The notes under the pieces were generated by a model. It worked only from the letters and a program-made list of their open reading frames with translations. It was not told where the DNA came from and made no database searches. Source: Marvania coccoides (Eukaryota > Chlorophyta > Trebouxiophyceae > Chlorellales > Chlorellaceae). From it: a stretch of DNA of 64,000 nucleotides. Every line of letters begins with the position of its first letter. Position 1 is the stretch's first letter. The position numbers were made by a program, and so were the translations under genes. Shown here one piece after another: positions 1-11,441 of the stretch. The stretch spans positions 2,046,001 through 2,110,000 of the forward strand of contig OY978100.1 in NCBI GenBank assembly GCA_963854735.1, written 5' to 3'.

Positions 1-51
1 TCTCTGCCTCGAGACCTCATTTTCGCCCTTCGCCGCGATGGAAAATCGCCT

Positions 52-2363
52 ATGGAGTCCAACTTCCCTACCGATTGGCCCGCAAATGCAACCGACTGGG
101 AAGCGATGCGATTGCGGTTAGCCCCACGAGCCTCCACGCTGCGGGCGAACAAATCGCGGGTGGTCACAGACCGCAACGGCAGGGCCGCCCTGACGCTGCT
201 TCCTCGAGGCGACGGCGTTGGTGCCAAAGCAGCCAGGGCAAAGCTCGCCTCCCTGCTTCGCCTGCAGCCGGAGGCCAGCAACGACAACATGACGCTGTTC
301 TACGAGCGTCGGAATGCGTTCAAGGCCCTCATGGACATGGACAACGAGGTGCGCCGGGGGTGGAACAGGCGGCTGGCCAAGGCGGCGCCCCGAGGCATCG
401 CCATCTGCGCCGGCGGCGATGGCCCCCTGGCCAACGCATTTGCGGTGCTGCACGTGGTGCGTCACGTGCACAACTGCACGCTGCCGGTGGTCATCATGCA
501 CTGGGGCCGTGCCGAGGTCCCGGAAGCTGCTGAGAAGGCGCTGCGGCGCCACATCACCAATCTTACTTTCTTCGACCTTTCTACCCCCGGGGTCTACCCG
601 TACTCCCACCACATCGCCCTCGTGAGCAACGCCAGCATGGCCGCGGCGGAGGGGCCCAAGCCGTTGAGCAAGAAGAAAGCGGAGGAGGCGGCGGCAGCGG
701 CCAAAGCGCAGGGCTACCTGCTCAAGGTGGCGGCCATCTACGCTGCCCCCTTCAGGGAGGTGCTGATGCTGGACTCGGACAGCCTGCCGCTGCAGGACCC
801 CACCTCGCTGTTCGCCTCCAAGCCTTTTAGAGAGCATGGCAGCATGTGAGCCTCCGAATTATTTCCTAACCATTATTATTCGCGCCCACCACGTTTCCCC
901 CCACCACTATGACCTAATTAACACGCAATTTATATTTTGTATAATTGACATACAATTGTTTCACAGTATTCACTAATTCGTTTTTTTTTTTCTTCAGGTT
1001 TTGGCCCGACTTTTGGGAGGAGCGGCCTGGGCTGTGGAAGGTGCTGGGGCTGTGGGGCCAAGACCCATGGTCGGTGCGGCAGGAGTGGTCGCGCATGATG
1101 GACCCCGCAGCCGCAGACTACGCAGACGACGAAAGGGACCTCTCAGAGCTGTTTGCGCGGCGGCGGCGGTGGAATCGCAACGACAGCGCCTCGGTGGCTG
1201 AAGCGCCGCGCCAAACCGAAAGCGGACAGATCCTGCTGGACCGTGCGCGGCATTGGGAGGTGTTGGAATGGGTGCTCTTTCTTAATTCGCACCACAGGCT
1301 GGTGTACGGCTTGCCCGACATGCTGGGCGATAAGGACACGTTCGCGGTGGCATTTGCCCTGGCAGAGTCTTTCGGAGACTTTTGGCAGGTCCCCCACGCA
1401 CCAGCCATGCCGGCGATTGACCGCATGGGCGCGTTGGACGGCCGGCAGGAGCCTCGCTTTATTTTTTCGGGAATGGTGCAGCTGCACCCCCTGGACGGCT
1501 CTCCCATGTTCCACCACCGCACCGCGCACTCCAAGCTGCCTGGCAGGGGGCGCTTGGGGCCCATGGGGGGTCCCATCACCCACGTGTCCACCCCTGCCTC
1601 CCAGGGTCAAGCACGGGCGATCACTGCTTGGCGTGGCAACGTCCCTGGGTGGATATGGAAGCTGTGGAGAAGCGAGTGGGGCCTGCTGGACAGTGAGGTG
1701 CAAGTCGTGAAGTGTGAGGGGTACGCAAGCAGTAAAAACAGCAGCAGCAGCAGCAGTGCACTTGAGCGAAACCTGACCAGCACGTTGCCACAGCGGAGCA
1801 GCAGCAGTAGCAGTAGGAATGGGAATGATTCCCCGCGACGGATACTGCTGCAGCGTGTAGATGAAGAAGACGAGCTGGACCGGGAGTTGGCACGGGAGCA
1901 GGAGGAGTGGGCGCGTGAGCGGGAGATTGCGGCGGAGGTGGAGCGGCAGTTGGATGAGGAGCAGCGGGACCGGCGCATGCGGGAGCGGGATTGGCAGGCG
2001 GAGCTGCAGTGCCCCACTGGGTGCAGCATCGAGCGGCTGGCGTTTGTGGACATGCGGTGCAGCAAGCGCAGCATGGACGATAAAGACTACGGCGGTCTGC
2101 CCATCACCATGGTTGCGGTGCCGCTGGAGTCGAGGTTTGGCAAGGCGTCAGTGGGAGCCGCTGAGGCGCATGCGCTGTTCCAGAAGGAGATGGGGTGGGA
2201 CTCTGACCCTGTCTATATGTCGATGGAGGACGAGAGTGAGTTTATGGACGTTGAGCGAGAGTACAATGAGGGGCTGGAGACGGATTGGTACGAAGGGAAG
2301 CAGGATGACGATGCGGTGAAGGCGCTGCTAGGAGACGGAACCAACCCTGACGCCCTAAATTGA
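52..2363 (+). CDS. GT71 (MNN1-like) alpha-mannosyltransferase, 5' end probably cut by window
   Basis: Two exons, 52-845 and 998-2363, joined through a GT-AG intron, give 719 residues. The N-terminal part carries the fold typical of fungal MNN1/MNN2 alpha-mannosyltransferases (GT71): an ICAGGDG-type nucleotide-sugar strand near residue 120, and the acidic metal/sugar-nucleotide motif LDSDSLPLQDP near residues 240-250. The segment GSMFWPDFW is created exactly at the splice junction, which supports the intron. The family works in the Golgi, adding mannose from GDP-mannose to glycans. A Ser-rich linker (about residues 510-550) and a charged, probably coiled-coil stretch (about 560-620) separate the catalytic region from a conserved-looking C-terminal part. 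No signal anchor is visible after the ATG at 52 and the frame stays open to the window edge, so a 5' exon with the type II membrane anchor is probably outside. Family sure, acceptor unknown. Confidence 0.75.
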
Positions 2364-2531
2364 AAAAATAAACCCCTTGAATTATGAAATTCATGATGAT
2401 ATAGATGAAGTTTCGTTGCTCTACTTTTATCAATTTTATTATCGTTATATTTACTAGTATGTGTTTTCAAGTTTCTATTTATTTAGACAAAGCATTGCTT
2501 TTTTCAAATTTAATTCCAAGATAAATTGGTT

Positions 2532-5500
2532 TTATCTAAGGAATTCGAGAGGCTCTGCTCTGTGGGGCGTCCGGTCATCCTGCTGATGCCGGCGCCCTCG
2601 ATGAGGTTTGTGCGCAGTCCTTAGCAGCTGCAACAGCTCTTTTTGAACCTCAGCGTCTGAAGTCTTGGCGCCCCTGCCGCGTTTTTTTGCGCCGCCGCCG
2701 CCATCAGGTTGCTCAGCTTCGGCAGTCCTGACTTCAGCGCGCGAGACAAAGTCGCACAGCTCCCGCTTGATCTCCGGGCTGATGGTACTGATGCTCGCCT
2801 CGATGTTGGGTCTCAAAGAGCGCAGCACCTTGGCAGACGGCAGCAGTGGCCGCAGCAAGGCTTCAGCCACCTCCAGGCTCGATGCATCCAGCGCTGATGC
2901 AGCACACGCGGCCACCAGGTCGTCACTGCATCGGTCCGCTTCGGTGCATGCTCCCAGAGCAGCTGTGGTGGCGGCCACTCGGGATAGACACCCTGACGTT
3001 TGATGGACTACCGCCAGCACAAATGAAGGGCGTTCTGCAGGGTATGAGGTCGCCAGGAGCCGTGCAAGCACGTGTTTGAGCATTGAAGACACCGCATTGT
3101 CATTGTTGGCGAGCCCAGCCCCCATGAGGCCCATGAACTCGTGATTTTTAAGTTTGTTGGCCAGCATGAGCTTTGCGAAGGCAGCCGCAGCGGCGGCGCT
3201 GGAGCTGCCGAACTCCTCTGTCGCCAGGAAGGGCTTCAAAAGGGGGAGAAAGGGGGCAAAAACGGTGGGGAAAGAGTCGATGGCCGCCTGCAGCAGGTCG
3301 ACGGCAGCGACAATCACAGCAGCGGTGGCGTTGGTGGCTGGAGGCTGCTGCGGCTGTGAGAGAATGCTGCAGACGACGTCGATGCAGCGCTGGCACAGTG
3401 GCTGAGATAGCATGGCCATACCTTGCAGCGCACGCAGCGCACTAGCCCTGGCTTTTGGCGGCTGCTCCACTGCTGCCGCGATTTCCAGGAGCGCTGGGAC
3501 GAAGCAAGCAGGTGCCGAGTCTTCAGCTGCGAGCAGCTCCTCCAGAAATCGCCTTCCTGCTTCGTCGCGAGCGCTACGATCGTCTTCTGCGCGCAGGCAG
3601 TCTGCGCTTGGCCCATCTCTGCCAGGAGCATCGGCCATCTCCTCATCCTGCGCGCCTCCAGCTGCTGCGCATTCCGCCCCTACTTGTACGCTGGAGATAA
3701 ATTTAACCCGCTCTTCTTCGTAATAGCCTGCCATGGCCGCGAGCACAGCCAAGAAACCGGCGAGAGGAGAGCTCCTCGAGTGCTCGTTGCCAGCGACGCC
3801 AAGGACGCCGCTGCGGGCAGCGAGGCTGGTGAGAAGCTCAGAAAGCACGGTGTGGCCAGCATCCATGCTTTTAAGAAGGGACAGGGCAGCATGGAGCTCG
3901 AGTTGGGCAACGGGGGCATTGGTGCACAAACCCTCAACAAGGGCCACCACACCAACTGCGAGAGGCTGCACAGCATCTTCCGAGAGTTTGAGCTGCTGCA
4001 GCCCCAGTTTTGACGTGTCGATTGCGTATTGCAGCGCCTCCAGAGTGGGCCGCACGGAGGCGCCTTGCTGCTGCAGCGAGCCTCCCAGGCGCTGGGCGAA
4101 AGCCAGCATCCATCTGCACCGCGGTTCGAGAAACTCTCGGTCTTTTTCTGCTGAGAACAGCACATACATGGCCCGCGCCAGCGGGAGAAGCTCAGCGATT
4201 TCTCCTTGGGTGGCAGCGAAAGACGCCTGTGTAACAAGCTCGTCAAGCCGGCGCGCCATCAGCTCCTTCAGCGCAGGGCGGCGGCAAGCTGCTTGCAGAG
4301 TGCAGCGCAGCTGCTCCACATCAGACCGGCTGCAGCGCTGGCCTCCCAGCAACTCGAGGAGAATACTGGGTGCGGCTGCGTTGGAAGGCAGGCAGGCAGA
4401 AACTAGCGCCCGCTTCAGCAGCACCTTGACTTCTTCGCTGGTTGAAGCGACGCTGAGCAGGCGCAAGAGGCTGAGTGCACCATCCAGAGAGCTTGCCGGC
4501 TCGGCAAACACGACAAGCGCAGTGGCTAGCTGCATCGCTGTGCCCTCGGGGCAGGCAAGCTTGGAGTCGGGAGGCAGCCGCATCAGCTCCTGGAGGACTG
4601 GAACCACCTTGGCTGCCAGCCCATGGACCAGCACAGCCGGCGGCTGGGCAGCGGCTGCAAGAGCCGCAGTCAGCGCTGCTGCTCGCTTGCGCACCAGCAG
4701 GCTGCGGTCAAGCAACCGCGCAGCAAGCTCGCAACAAAAGTCGTTGCAGGGGTGATTGTTCGCCCGGCCCTCGGGTTCTGGCACCTCGGAGTCTTCCACT
4801 TGCCACGCTTCCAGCACGTCCGGCAGCTTGGACTCAAAAATTGCCAGCGCCTTGGCGCGCAGATTGGCGTCTCTGTCCCACAAGCCTGCCATTGCCGCTG
4901 CCAGCCCCAGCTCCTGCCAGTCGCCGCGATCGGGGCCGGAGGGTGGGTGTGAAATGAGGGAGGTCAGCACGTCGAGCGCTGGGCGGCGAACACCAGGCTT
5001 GGGGTGGTTGAGAAGCGCCAAAAGAGGGGCAGGGTGGGAGAGGACGCTGGCGCGCAGCTCTGGCAGAGATTCGGGGCCAGTAGCGAGGGCGGCAACCAGG
5101 GAGGCCAAGCTCTCAGGCGAGCCTTCAGTGACAGAAGCGGAAGATGAAGACGGGGGTAGCCCCGTGATGCGGCGCACCAACGCCGCCACAGCGCTACAAC
5201 CAGCCAGAGAATTGCGCTGCATGGCGAGCTTGAGAATTTTTGCCACGTCCGCAATGACGCTCTCCTTCTGTTTTGACTGCCCAGCCAGGCGCAGCAAGGC
5301 ATCTAAAGCATCAGCTGCAGCGGAATGGGAGCCCACCAACAGTCCAGCGAGGTGCTCTGCGAAGGGGGAAAAAAAAATGAAAAAAATGTACATTGGTCAC
5401 CAAACGGCACTAAAAATGAGGATTTAAAAAAAAAATGGCAAGGGGGGATTTGACGGTCTGACAATTTATATCATGCGTAAACGAAACTTACCAGTGAGTG

Positions 5501-6177
5501 TTCCGCGCGCAGTCTCTGCTATCGGCTTGGTAGCCGCATCTGTTGGCAGGGCACTCGTTAGCAAGTCGATACAGGTTGAGAAGAGCAGCCTGGCCGCATC
5601 TCCACTGTCGCAAAAATATTCAGTACTATGCAGCTCGCAAAGACTCCGCAGGTTGTCTCTCCGTAGCTGCCAGGCAGCGCTGAGCAGCGATGTGTCTTTG
5701 CTGGTTCGCCGTCCCTGTGAATATCAATGTATAATTTACTCAAGCCATTATTTTAATATGGATGCTGGCTTTAAAATTCCATGTTAATGTATATTAATTT
5801 TTGCTTACCGCTCCAGCTTCAGATTTGATGGTCCAAGAGGAGGTGGCTTTCAGGAGGTGGCAGCCGAAAAAGAATGCAAGGCCCAGGATGGTCTCGCATC
5901 GCCCGTCCGATGGCCCATCTTCTTCTTCTGCAGCAGCTTCCGCCTGCAACCTCTCGTGAGCAGCGGCCACTACTTTGTGCAGGCACTTTCCAAGCTTTAC
6001 AGCTTTGAGAGGCTGCAGCTTGGGCAGCTCATCGTAGATCGCCCTCCAAGGAACATCGTCAATCTCAGGGGCGCTCAAATATTTTTCCAAAGCACCGCCG
6101 TCATCGTTTTCATCGTGAGAAGTGTAAAATTGAGTCGTAGCGAAATCGCTGAGATGCAGGGATGGCCGGAAATCCAT
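2532..6177 (-). CDS. NCAPD2: Condensin complex subunit 1 (CAP-D2)-like HEAT-repeat protein
   Basis: Three exons (6177-5809, 5714-5492, 5356-2532; phases agree) give 1,138 residues, in the size range of CAP-D2. The protein is almost wholly alpha-helical HEAT-type repeats. Three stretches follow the pattern known for CAP-D2: a WDRDANLRAKAL helix followed by an ARLLDRSLLVRKRA helix, which in the family precede the Cnd1 core; an FLEELLAAEDSA region; and a C-terminal core with AMLSQPLCQ, a FP-x-FAPFLPLL helix and KLMLANKLKNHEFMG. A basic tail (KKRGRGAK) follows, as in many chromosomal subunits. By family this is a non-SMC subunit of condensin I that binds DNA and the kleisin during chromosome compaction. 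Sequence identity is low, so CAP-D3 or another HEAT chromosomal protein cannot be excluded. Confidence 0.55.
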
Positions 6178-7326
6178 CGCGCTAGCAGAGCTGGAATCAG
6201 CTACATACGAGCCCTAATTTCATTAATAATTTAAAGTATCGAATATTGATTTTTTCAAGCAAGGTCTGCCTTTAATTTTGAGGCGTGATGTGCACGAAAT
6301 GCTCGGCAATTTTTTTTCCCTTCAAACTTTCTTACTCCTGGGTAAGCAATCTCCTGGTCGATTAGGTTTAATTCCCAACCTTATAATTTCTATTTTACCT
6401 TCCACCCCGCCTTTTTTGGTTGAGCCCTATTGTCAGTTTCTCTACACAAATCACCATCAAGGTTTACAAGGTTTAACGTATCGGTGTAACGTCTCCTACA
6501 GAAGGTGCTCTTATAGAGACCTGCAAGGCGACGTGCCGCTCACCCGCCGCAGTAAGGCGGAGTACCCCCTTCCACCGGTGGGATCGACCCCAGGTACTGT
6601 GGACGTACGGATACTGCACTCGCCGGAACTGCACCGTCGCCTACAGCGTAAGGCTCTGGCCCCTGCCTTCCTGAGTCCCCCAACGGCGCGACCGACATGA
6701 ATGGAAAAGGTGAGATACCGCCCTCTCCGGATCGTTGCCCCATCTTCTCCATTCCAGCGACGTGCCACCAAATTCTTTCCACCCTCTCTCCGCCACTTTG
6801 CACTCTCTTTCCATGCGTGGAAAAGCGTCCCCGTTGAATGCAGACACAAATTTGATAGTTTGGGCCTTAACTCATTTGATACACTCAAGCCTAGAACTGA
6901 GGTTGATCCGACGGAGGGAAGGGGGGCTCCGCCTTGCTGTGGCGGGGTTTGTGGCACGTCGGCTTGCGGATCTCTATAGGAGTGACCATGGTAGTGGACG
7001 TTAAACCATTTGAAAAACCTGAAACCTGAAACCACCAGGCTTTAAAAAAACACATTATTAAAAGACTGATTATAAAAAGATTAAGAGCACTCTAACAATT
7101 GGGTTATAAAATGGTTTCACTCATGCAGCAAAAGCGGAACACAGGGGGAAAAAATAAAATAAAGAAGCCTCGTGGTGGGCACTACTAAGAGGCTTTCGGA
7201 ATGAATGAAAAAGAATGCACACTATACACTAGCAAAATAACACTGGCTTTATTCCTCCTCCTTCTCTCCACACCTCTCTATCATCATAATTGCAATGTTT
7301 CAGCCAAAAAAAATAATGCTACGTTT
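6178..7326. other. Gene-less stretch between CAP-D2-like and PTR genes
   Basis: Apart from the inverted-repeat element at 6457-7034 I see no gene. Flanks are AT-rich with T and A runs. The stretch contains the promoter side of the CAP-D2-like gene (start codon at 6177) and the 3' side of the transporter gene (stop at 7327). Confidence 0.6.
6457..7034. mobile_element. Putative non-autonomous DNA element with long imperfect terminal inverted repeats
   Basis: About 135 bases at 6457-6593 match the reverse complement of 6901-7034. Shared blocks, read inward from each end, are: repeats of a GGTTT motif; GGTTTAACGT; ATAGAG followed by a GCAAG-x-CGACGTGCC block; and CCGCC-x-CAG-x-AAGGCGGAG with a following C-rich stretch and TTCC. 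Between the arms lie about 305 bases with no convincing ORF. The short ORFs across the arms are by-products of the GC-rich palindrome. Long arms, small size and lack of coding capacity suggest a MITE or foldback element. A possible 5-base CACCA duplication flanks the ends (about 6452 and 7032), but this is weak. Confidence 0.6.
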
Positions 7327-9408
7327 TTACCGGAACGGCGCCGGCAGTGCAGGCGTCTGCGGCAGGAAAGTGACGGACCGGCCATACAGCTGCGGCGCAG
7401 GGGACTCTTCCACCCCCAGCCCACCAACCCTGGGGGCAGGGTGGGCCGCGGAGGGCGCGGTGGACGCCATCGGGGCTGTTGGCGGGCGCCTCTTTTTTGC
7501 AGGCGACCCTCTGTTGTCCGTCCTGGGGGCCACACGCTTGATGTGCTCGACCACCTTGTACTCATACCCGACCGCCACCCACACAAAGTGCGCCAGGTTG
7601 GCCAGCATCAGCGCTGCCAGCACCCAGAAGAAGAGGTCCAGTCGCCCAGCGTTGATGTCCTTGGGCAGCCACCCCTCGTGCTTGGGGTCGTACTTTGCGG
7701 TGACCACCTGGGTGCCCCACACCACCGCGCCGCTGAGGTACGACCCGATGCACACTGACAGCAGCTGCAGCGCCATGGAGCATGAGCGCATCACGTCGGG
7801 CGCTTGGTCGTAGAAAAACTCCATCTGGCCGATGCTGGTGAACACCTCAGACAGCCCGATCAACAGGTACTGCGGCACCTGCCACCACACCGACATGTTG
7901 ACGACGTCGTGCGAGGAAGGAGGGTCGTCACCGCCGCCACCGCCGCCTTTTCCAAACACATGGCCTTCAGCGTACAGCTTGAGCCGATACCACTCCACAT
8001 ACGCAGCCACCGCCATGGCGGCCACACACACCGCCAGCCCCCACCCGATGCGCTTCAGCAGCGTCAGCGGGCGGCCCATGCGGCGCAGCGCCGGCGCCAG
8101 CAGCTTGTCGTACATTGGGATGAGGGCCACGATGGCCAGGGTGTTGACCATCGACAGCGAGGCTGCAGGGATCTCAAAAGTGCCCCACCCGCGGGGGAGG
8201 TGCACCGTGCGGTCCATGTGGGCGCCTTGCACCACAAAGAAAGACCCCATCTGCATGTAGATCGTCCAGTACAGAATGGTGGGGAAAAAGATGGGCAGCA
8301 TGCGCAGCACCAGCTTCACCTCCTCCACCTGCTGCCGGGTAAATCGCAGCGCGCCTCCAGGCCCGCGCGCGCGCGCCGCCGCGTCCAGCCAAGCCATGCT
8401 GGCGGTGCGGCGCACAACGGCAGGGTCAACGCCATTTCTGTCCAAAAACGGCTCGTGCATGCCGTCGTCGTCGCTGTCGAGCCCGTCAGAAGGTAATGGT
8501 GCAAAAGTAACACGGTTCCCGCTGCCGTTGGTGCCGCCGTTGGCTCCAGCGCCGCCAGCGCCTGAGAGTAGAGCGTCGTACTCATCAGGCATGGCCAGCG
8601 CCGCCGCCACTGCCGCAGCGCGCCTGTCGCGGCGGCGCGCCTTGTACGCGGTCCAGGTGACCTTGAAGACGCGGGAAAATGGGGACTCGGCGGGCGGGAT
8701 GTGCTTGTAGCGCCCCGAGCCAGCGATGAACACGATGACCGCCAGCGCCATGCACACGGCTGGAATGGCGAATCCCACCGCCCAGCTGACGTTCTCTTGC
8801 ACCCACACGATGACAGTCACCGCCAGCAGCGACCCCAGGTTGATGGAGAAGTAAAACCAGTTGAAAAACGACGTCTTCTCTTTGCGGTCGCGGGGGTCGC
8901 TCTCGTCAAACTGATCAGCGCCGAACGCAGACACGTTGGGCTTGATGCCGCCCGTGCCCAGGGCCACCACGTACAGCGATGCGTACAGCGCAGCGCTCTG
9001 GAGGGTGGTGGGGTAGCGATCGGGCGGGGGGGTGAGTCCAGGGATGAACGCGCTCAGCGTCAGCATCACCATGCCGATGAAGTAGATGACGGAGAAGATC
9101 AGGATGGTGAGGTATCGGCCCCACAGGGAGTCCGCCAGCCACGCGCCCAGCAGCGGGGTGAGGTAGCAGGTGCCCTCAAACAGGTTGAGCTGCACCGCTG
9201 CAAACCCAGAGTCCTCTCCCATCACACGGGTCAGGTACATCACCATGTTGGTGCTGAGGCCGTAGAAAGCCAGCCGCTCGCAGAACTCGTTGCCCAGGAT
9301 GAAGGGGCAGACGGTGAGAAGGGTGGAGCGACGCCGGGAGGGCGACTCATCGGCGGCCTCCCTGCTGGGGGCCAGCGCGTAGCTTTCGTCCTCATGGGCG
9401 CTCGACAT
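7327..9408 (-). CDS. Proton-coupled peptide/nitrate transporter (POT/PTR, NRT1/NPF type)
   Basis: An uninterrupted 693-residue frame from the ATG at 9408. The POT-family EXXER proton-coupling motif is at residues 41-45 (EFCER), followed by AFYGLSTN in TM1. The second signature, GTGGIKPNVSAFGADQF, is followed by a FFNWFYFSIN segment. About twelve membrane segments are visible, with a long hydrophilic loop in the middle (roughly residues 250-370, Gly/Asn/Asp-rich) and a C-terminal soluble tail. The family imports di/tripeptides or nitrate, and in plants also other substrates, using the proton gradient. Substrate cannot be read from the sequence. The frame is open upstream; an in-frame ATG at 9491 is an alternative start, but the residues between look like untranslated leader. 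No introns, unlike nearly all neighbours. Confidence 0.9.
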   Translation of the reverse strand: MSSAHEDESYALAPSREAADESPSRRRSTLLTVCPFILGNEFCERLAFYGLSTNMVMYLTRVMGEDSGFAAVQLNLFEGTCYLTPLLGAWLADSLWGRYLTILIFSVIYFIGMVMLTLSAFIPGLTPPPDRYPTTLQSAALYASLYVVALGTGGIKPNVSAFGADQFDESDPRDRKEKTSFFNWFYFSINLGSLLAVTVIVWVQENVSWAVGFAIPAVCMALAVIVFIAGSGRYKHIPPAESPFSRVFKVTWTAYKARRRDRRAAAVAAALAMPDEYDALLSGAGGAGANGGTNGSGNRVTFAPLPSDGLDSDDDGMHEPFLDRNGVDPAVVRRTASMAWLDAAARARGPGGALRFTRQQVEEVKLVLRMLPIFFPTILYWTIYMQMGSFFVVQGAHMDRTVHLPRGWGTFEIPAASLSMVNTLAIVALIPMYDKLLAPALRRMGRPLTLLKRIGWGLAVCVAAMAVAAYVEWYRLKLYAEGHVFGKGGGGGGDDPPSSHDVVNMSVWWQVPQYLLIGLSEVFTSIGQMEFFYDQAPDVMRSCSMALQLLSVCIGSYLSGAVVWGTQVVTAKYDPKHEGWLPKDINAGRLDLFFWVLAALMLANLAHFVWVAVGYEYKVVEHIKRVAPRTDNRGSPAKKRRPPTAPMASTAPSAAHPAPRVGGLGVEESPAPQLYGRSVTFLPQTPALPAPFR

Positions 9409-9934
9409 GGCCACAGGCTGATTGGAATGGGAATATACGGTGGTGTGGCTGGTCAACCGCTCGTTTGCTTGACCTGAAGAGCAGGGCATCGGGAGAGATG
9501 AGCGTTTGACGCAAGAAAACGAGCTGGCAGCCAGAATGCAGATTATATGTAGCGAGATCGGCGTCAAATCTTACTTTATAAGGAACGAACAGCGCAAAAT
9601 GAGACGCCTTTGGGGTTGTGCGTTATTGCTCCAAGATTTTATTTATGCACATGCTGTTCACCCCCATTCTGCAACCAAATTGTGGTAAACTGGTGTCGGG
9701 AGGCGCAGCTCCCTAAATTGCATATAATATTAAATATGTTTGCTGCAGCCAACCGAGAAACACGTGATCGACCAGAATGACCCCCGCTCATATCTATCAA
9801 GATTTTTGTTTTCAATCCTGTCAATTTTATGTTTGTTAGATACAGTTACCCTGTGCCATTCGATCGCTGAAAGCTCAGAGCTCGCCGTTGATCTTTGAGG
9901 CCGACTTTTTTCGAGATTTAAAATCCCACACACA
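9409..9934. promoter_or_regulatory. Divergent intergenic region (PTR / plastid membrane protein)
   Basis: 526 bases between two genes that point away from each other. AT-rich with no recognised gene, so it should hold both promoters. I see no motif that I can name with confidence. Confidence 0.4.
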
Positions 9935-10739
9935 ATGCTGTCGGCTCGGTCTGTGGCGAACAATGCGCGTCTGTGGGGCCCCAGCACCCCATGTGCATCC
10001 CACGTAGGCCCCAGGAAAGCGTCGAGGCCAGCAATCGTTCTCCGGGCAGGTCCAGACGGTGAGAGAGAAATGGAGAGAGAGAGAGCGTCGGCAGCAGTCA
10101 AATGTTTACATCACAGTTTATAAACCACCCAATAATATATTAAAACCTTTCAGGCATGGACGATCTTGATCAGCAGCTGAAGGACGACATGGATAGAATG
10201 CGGCAGCAACAGGCGGCGGCAGGGAGCGCCAGCGCAGCTGATCGGCGGTCATCCAGCTTCCAACCGCAGAGTATTGCGTCTTCGAGGGATCCAGAGCCTT
10301 CTTCGCCTCTTGGCGGCGTTAAAGATGCGGTGGAAAAGGTGCTAATTGCCGATTTCTTCTTCATTGTGTTTGCTTTGGCGTGGCTGGCGGCTGGGGTGGT
10401 GTCAAATTCTACCCTTCACAACTCGGTGAGTGAATGTTTGGCTAGTAATGATATTTATTTTTGAAATCCCCCCTATGCATCATATTTTCCAATCAATCTG
10501 CAGGCTCTGCTCGACACCTGGCTGTCTCTGTGGCAGTGGGTCTTCCAGCCCGCCATCGGGGTGCTCATGCTAGGCGCGGTGAGTATTATTACTAATTGTG
10601 TTATCAAGAGATATGACGTGAGCGTTTGTGCCCTTCAGCTAAAATTTGACATCGTGGCGGGTCTTTTGCTTTGCAGATCGTGTCTGGCGCTGTGGGATGG
10701 GCAAACAACAAAATGAGCGAGGGGAACAAGGGGCGATGA
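9935..10739 (+). CDS. Small plastid-targeted two-helix membrane protein, function unknown
   Basis: Four exons (9935-10058, 10154-10425, 10504-10578, 10677-10739) join in frame to 177 residues. The first about 45 residues (MLSARSVANN..., Ser/Arg/Ala-rich, no acids) look like a chloroplast transit peptide. A hydrophilic region with a short acidic helix (DDLDQQLKDDMDRMRQQQ) follows. Two hydrophobic helices come next, one around ADFFFIVFALAWLAAGVV and one around FQPAIGVLMLGAIVSGAVGW, then a short polar tail. The fourth exon was found from splice signals alone and ends neatly at TGA. I do not recognise the family. A thylakoid or envelope membrane location is inferred from the transit peptide and the helix pair. 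Confidence 0.7.
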
Positions 10740-11441
10740 TGTTTGATTTGACCTGAAGCTCAATAACAAGTGTAAGAACGGTGAATGGTGAGCAAAGAGA
10801 GTAGAAACCAGGGGTGGCAGCGCAGATTGCGTTGACTTTGCTGCTTTTCCATCATTCGCATGTTAAAACAGAGTTTGCGTGCACATCATGGAGCGTCTCC
10901 AGTCCCAGCATGCCTTTATTCAGCGAGAGGGTTGAGAAAATAATTTAAGAGGCGAAATGGTCTATTTGAAGCCTCATTTTCATTGTCACGTTTTTATTAT
11001 AATACAAAAATAAATATGCTGTCGTCTCCGGCATAAAAAACGCTGCAAGGAGCACTCGAGATTTAAGAAGAAAAAAATGCTCCTCTAATTTTCAAAAACA
11101 ATCGCTGGTTTTTTAATTAATAAGCTGATTGATATTTTGTTTGTTGTTGAACTGATTTGATTACCAGGCATCCAACGCCATGCAGCTCCCAAGCCAGCCT
11201 GGTGAGTTTGCTCATCCAAGCTCCTGTTTTGCTTCACATGACCGCTCCCTGAGCCCCATTGTTGGCATTGAACGATTATTAATGCTTCTAATTACGTCTT
11301 ACTTGCCCGCAGACCGCGTTTTAGTGGTGAAGGTGAAAGCTGTTCTCCGAAAATTTAAACCGATGTTAATTTTTGTCCATAGCCGCATGGGCGTCTTAAC
11401 CAGCTTCGACCTTTAATTTCTTGGCTTTGAAGGTCCTGACA
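10740..11441. other. Gene-less stretch before first B3-like gene
   Basis: About 700 AT-rich bases with poly-A and poly-T runs. One open frame at 11180-11416 shows no recognisable protein. I see no gene here. Confidence 0.5.

Noticed and set aside
118..837. Long minus-strand open frame opposite the GT71 gene
   Set aside because: GC-rich coding strands leave open antisense frames. Its Arg/Gly/Gln-rich translation shows no domain, while the plus frame carries GT71 motifs.
3733..4755. 340-codon plus-strand open frame inside the CAP-D2-like gene
   Set aside because: Ser/Arg/Ala-rich shadow of the minus-strand helical repeat protein. No motif, and the opposite frame is 940 codons long.
9409..9567. 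Longer PTR transporter N-terminus starting at 9567
   Set aside because: The first codon there is TTG. Residues up to 9408 look like untranslated leader, and family N-termini are usually short.
11180..11416. 78-codon frame before the first B3-like gene
   Set aside because: AT-rich with no similarity to the paralog's exon 1, which instead matches 11442-11501.
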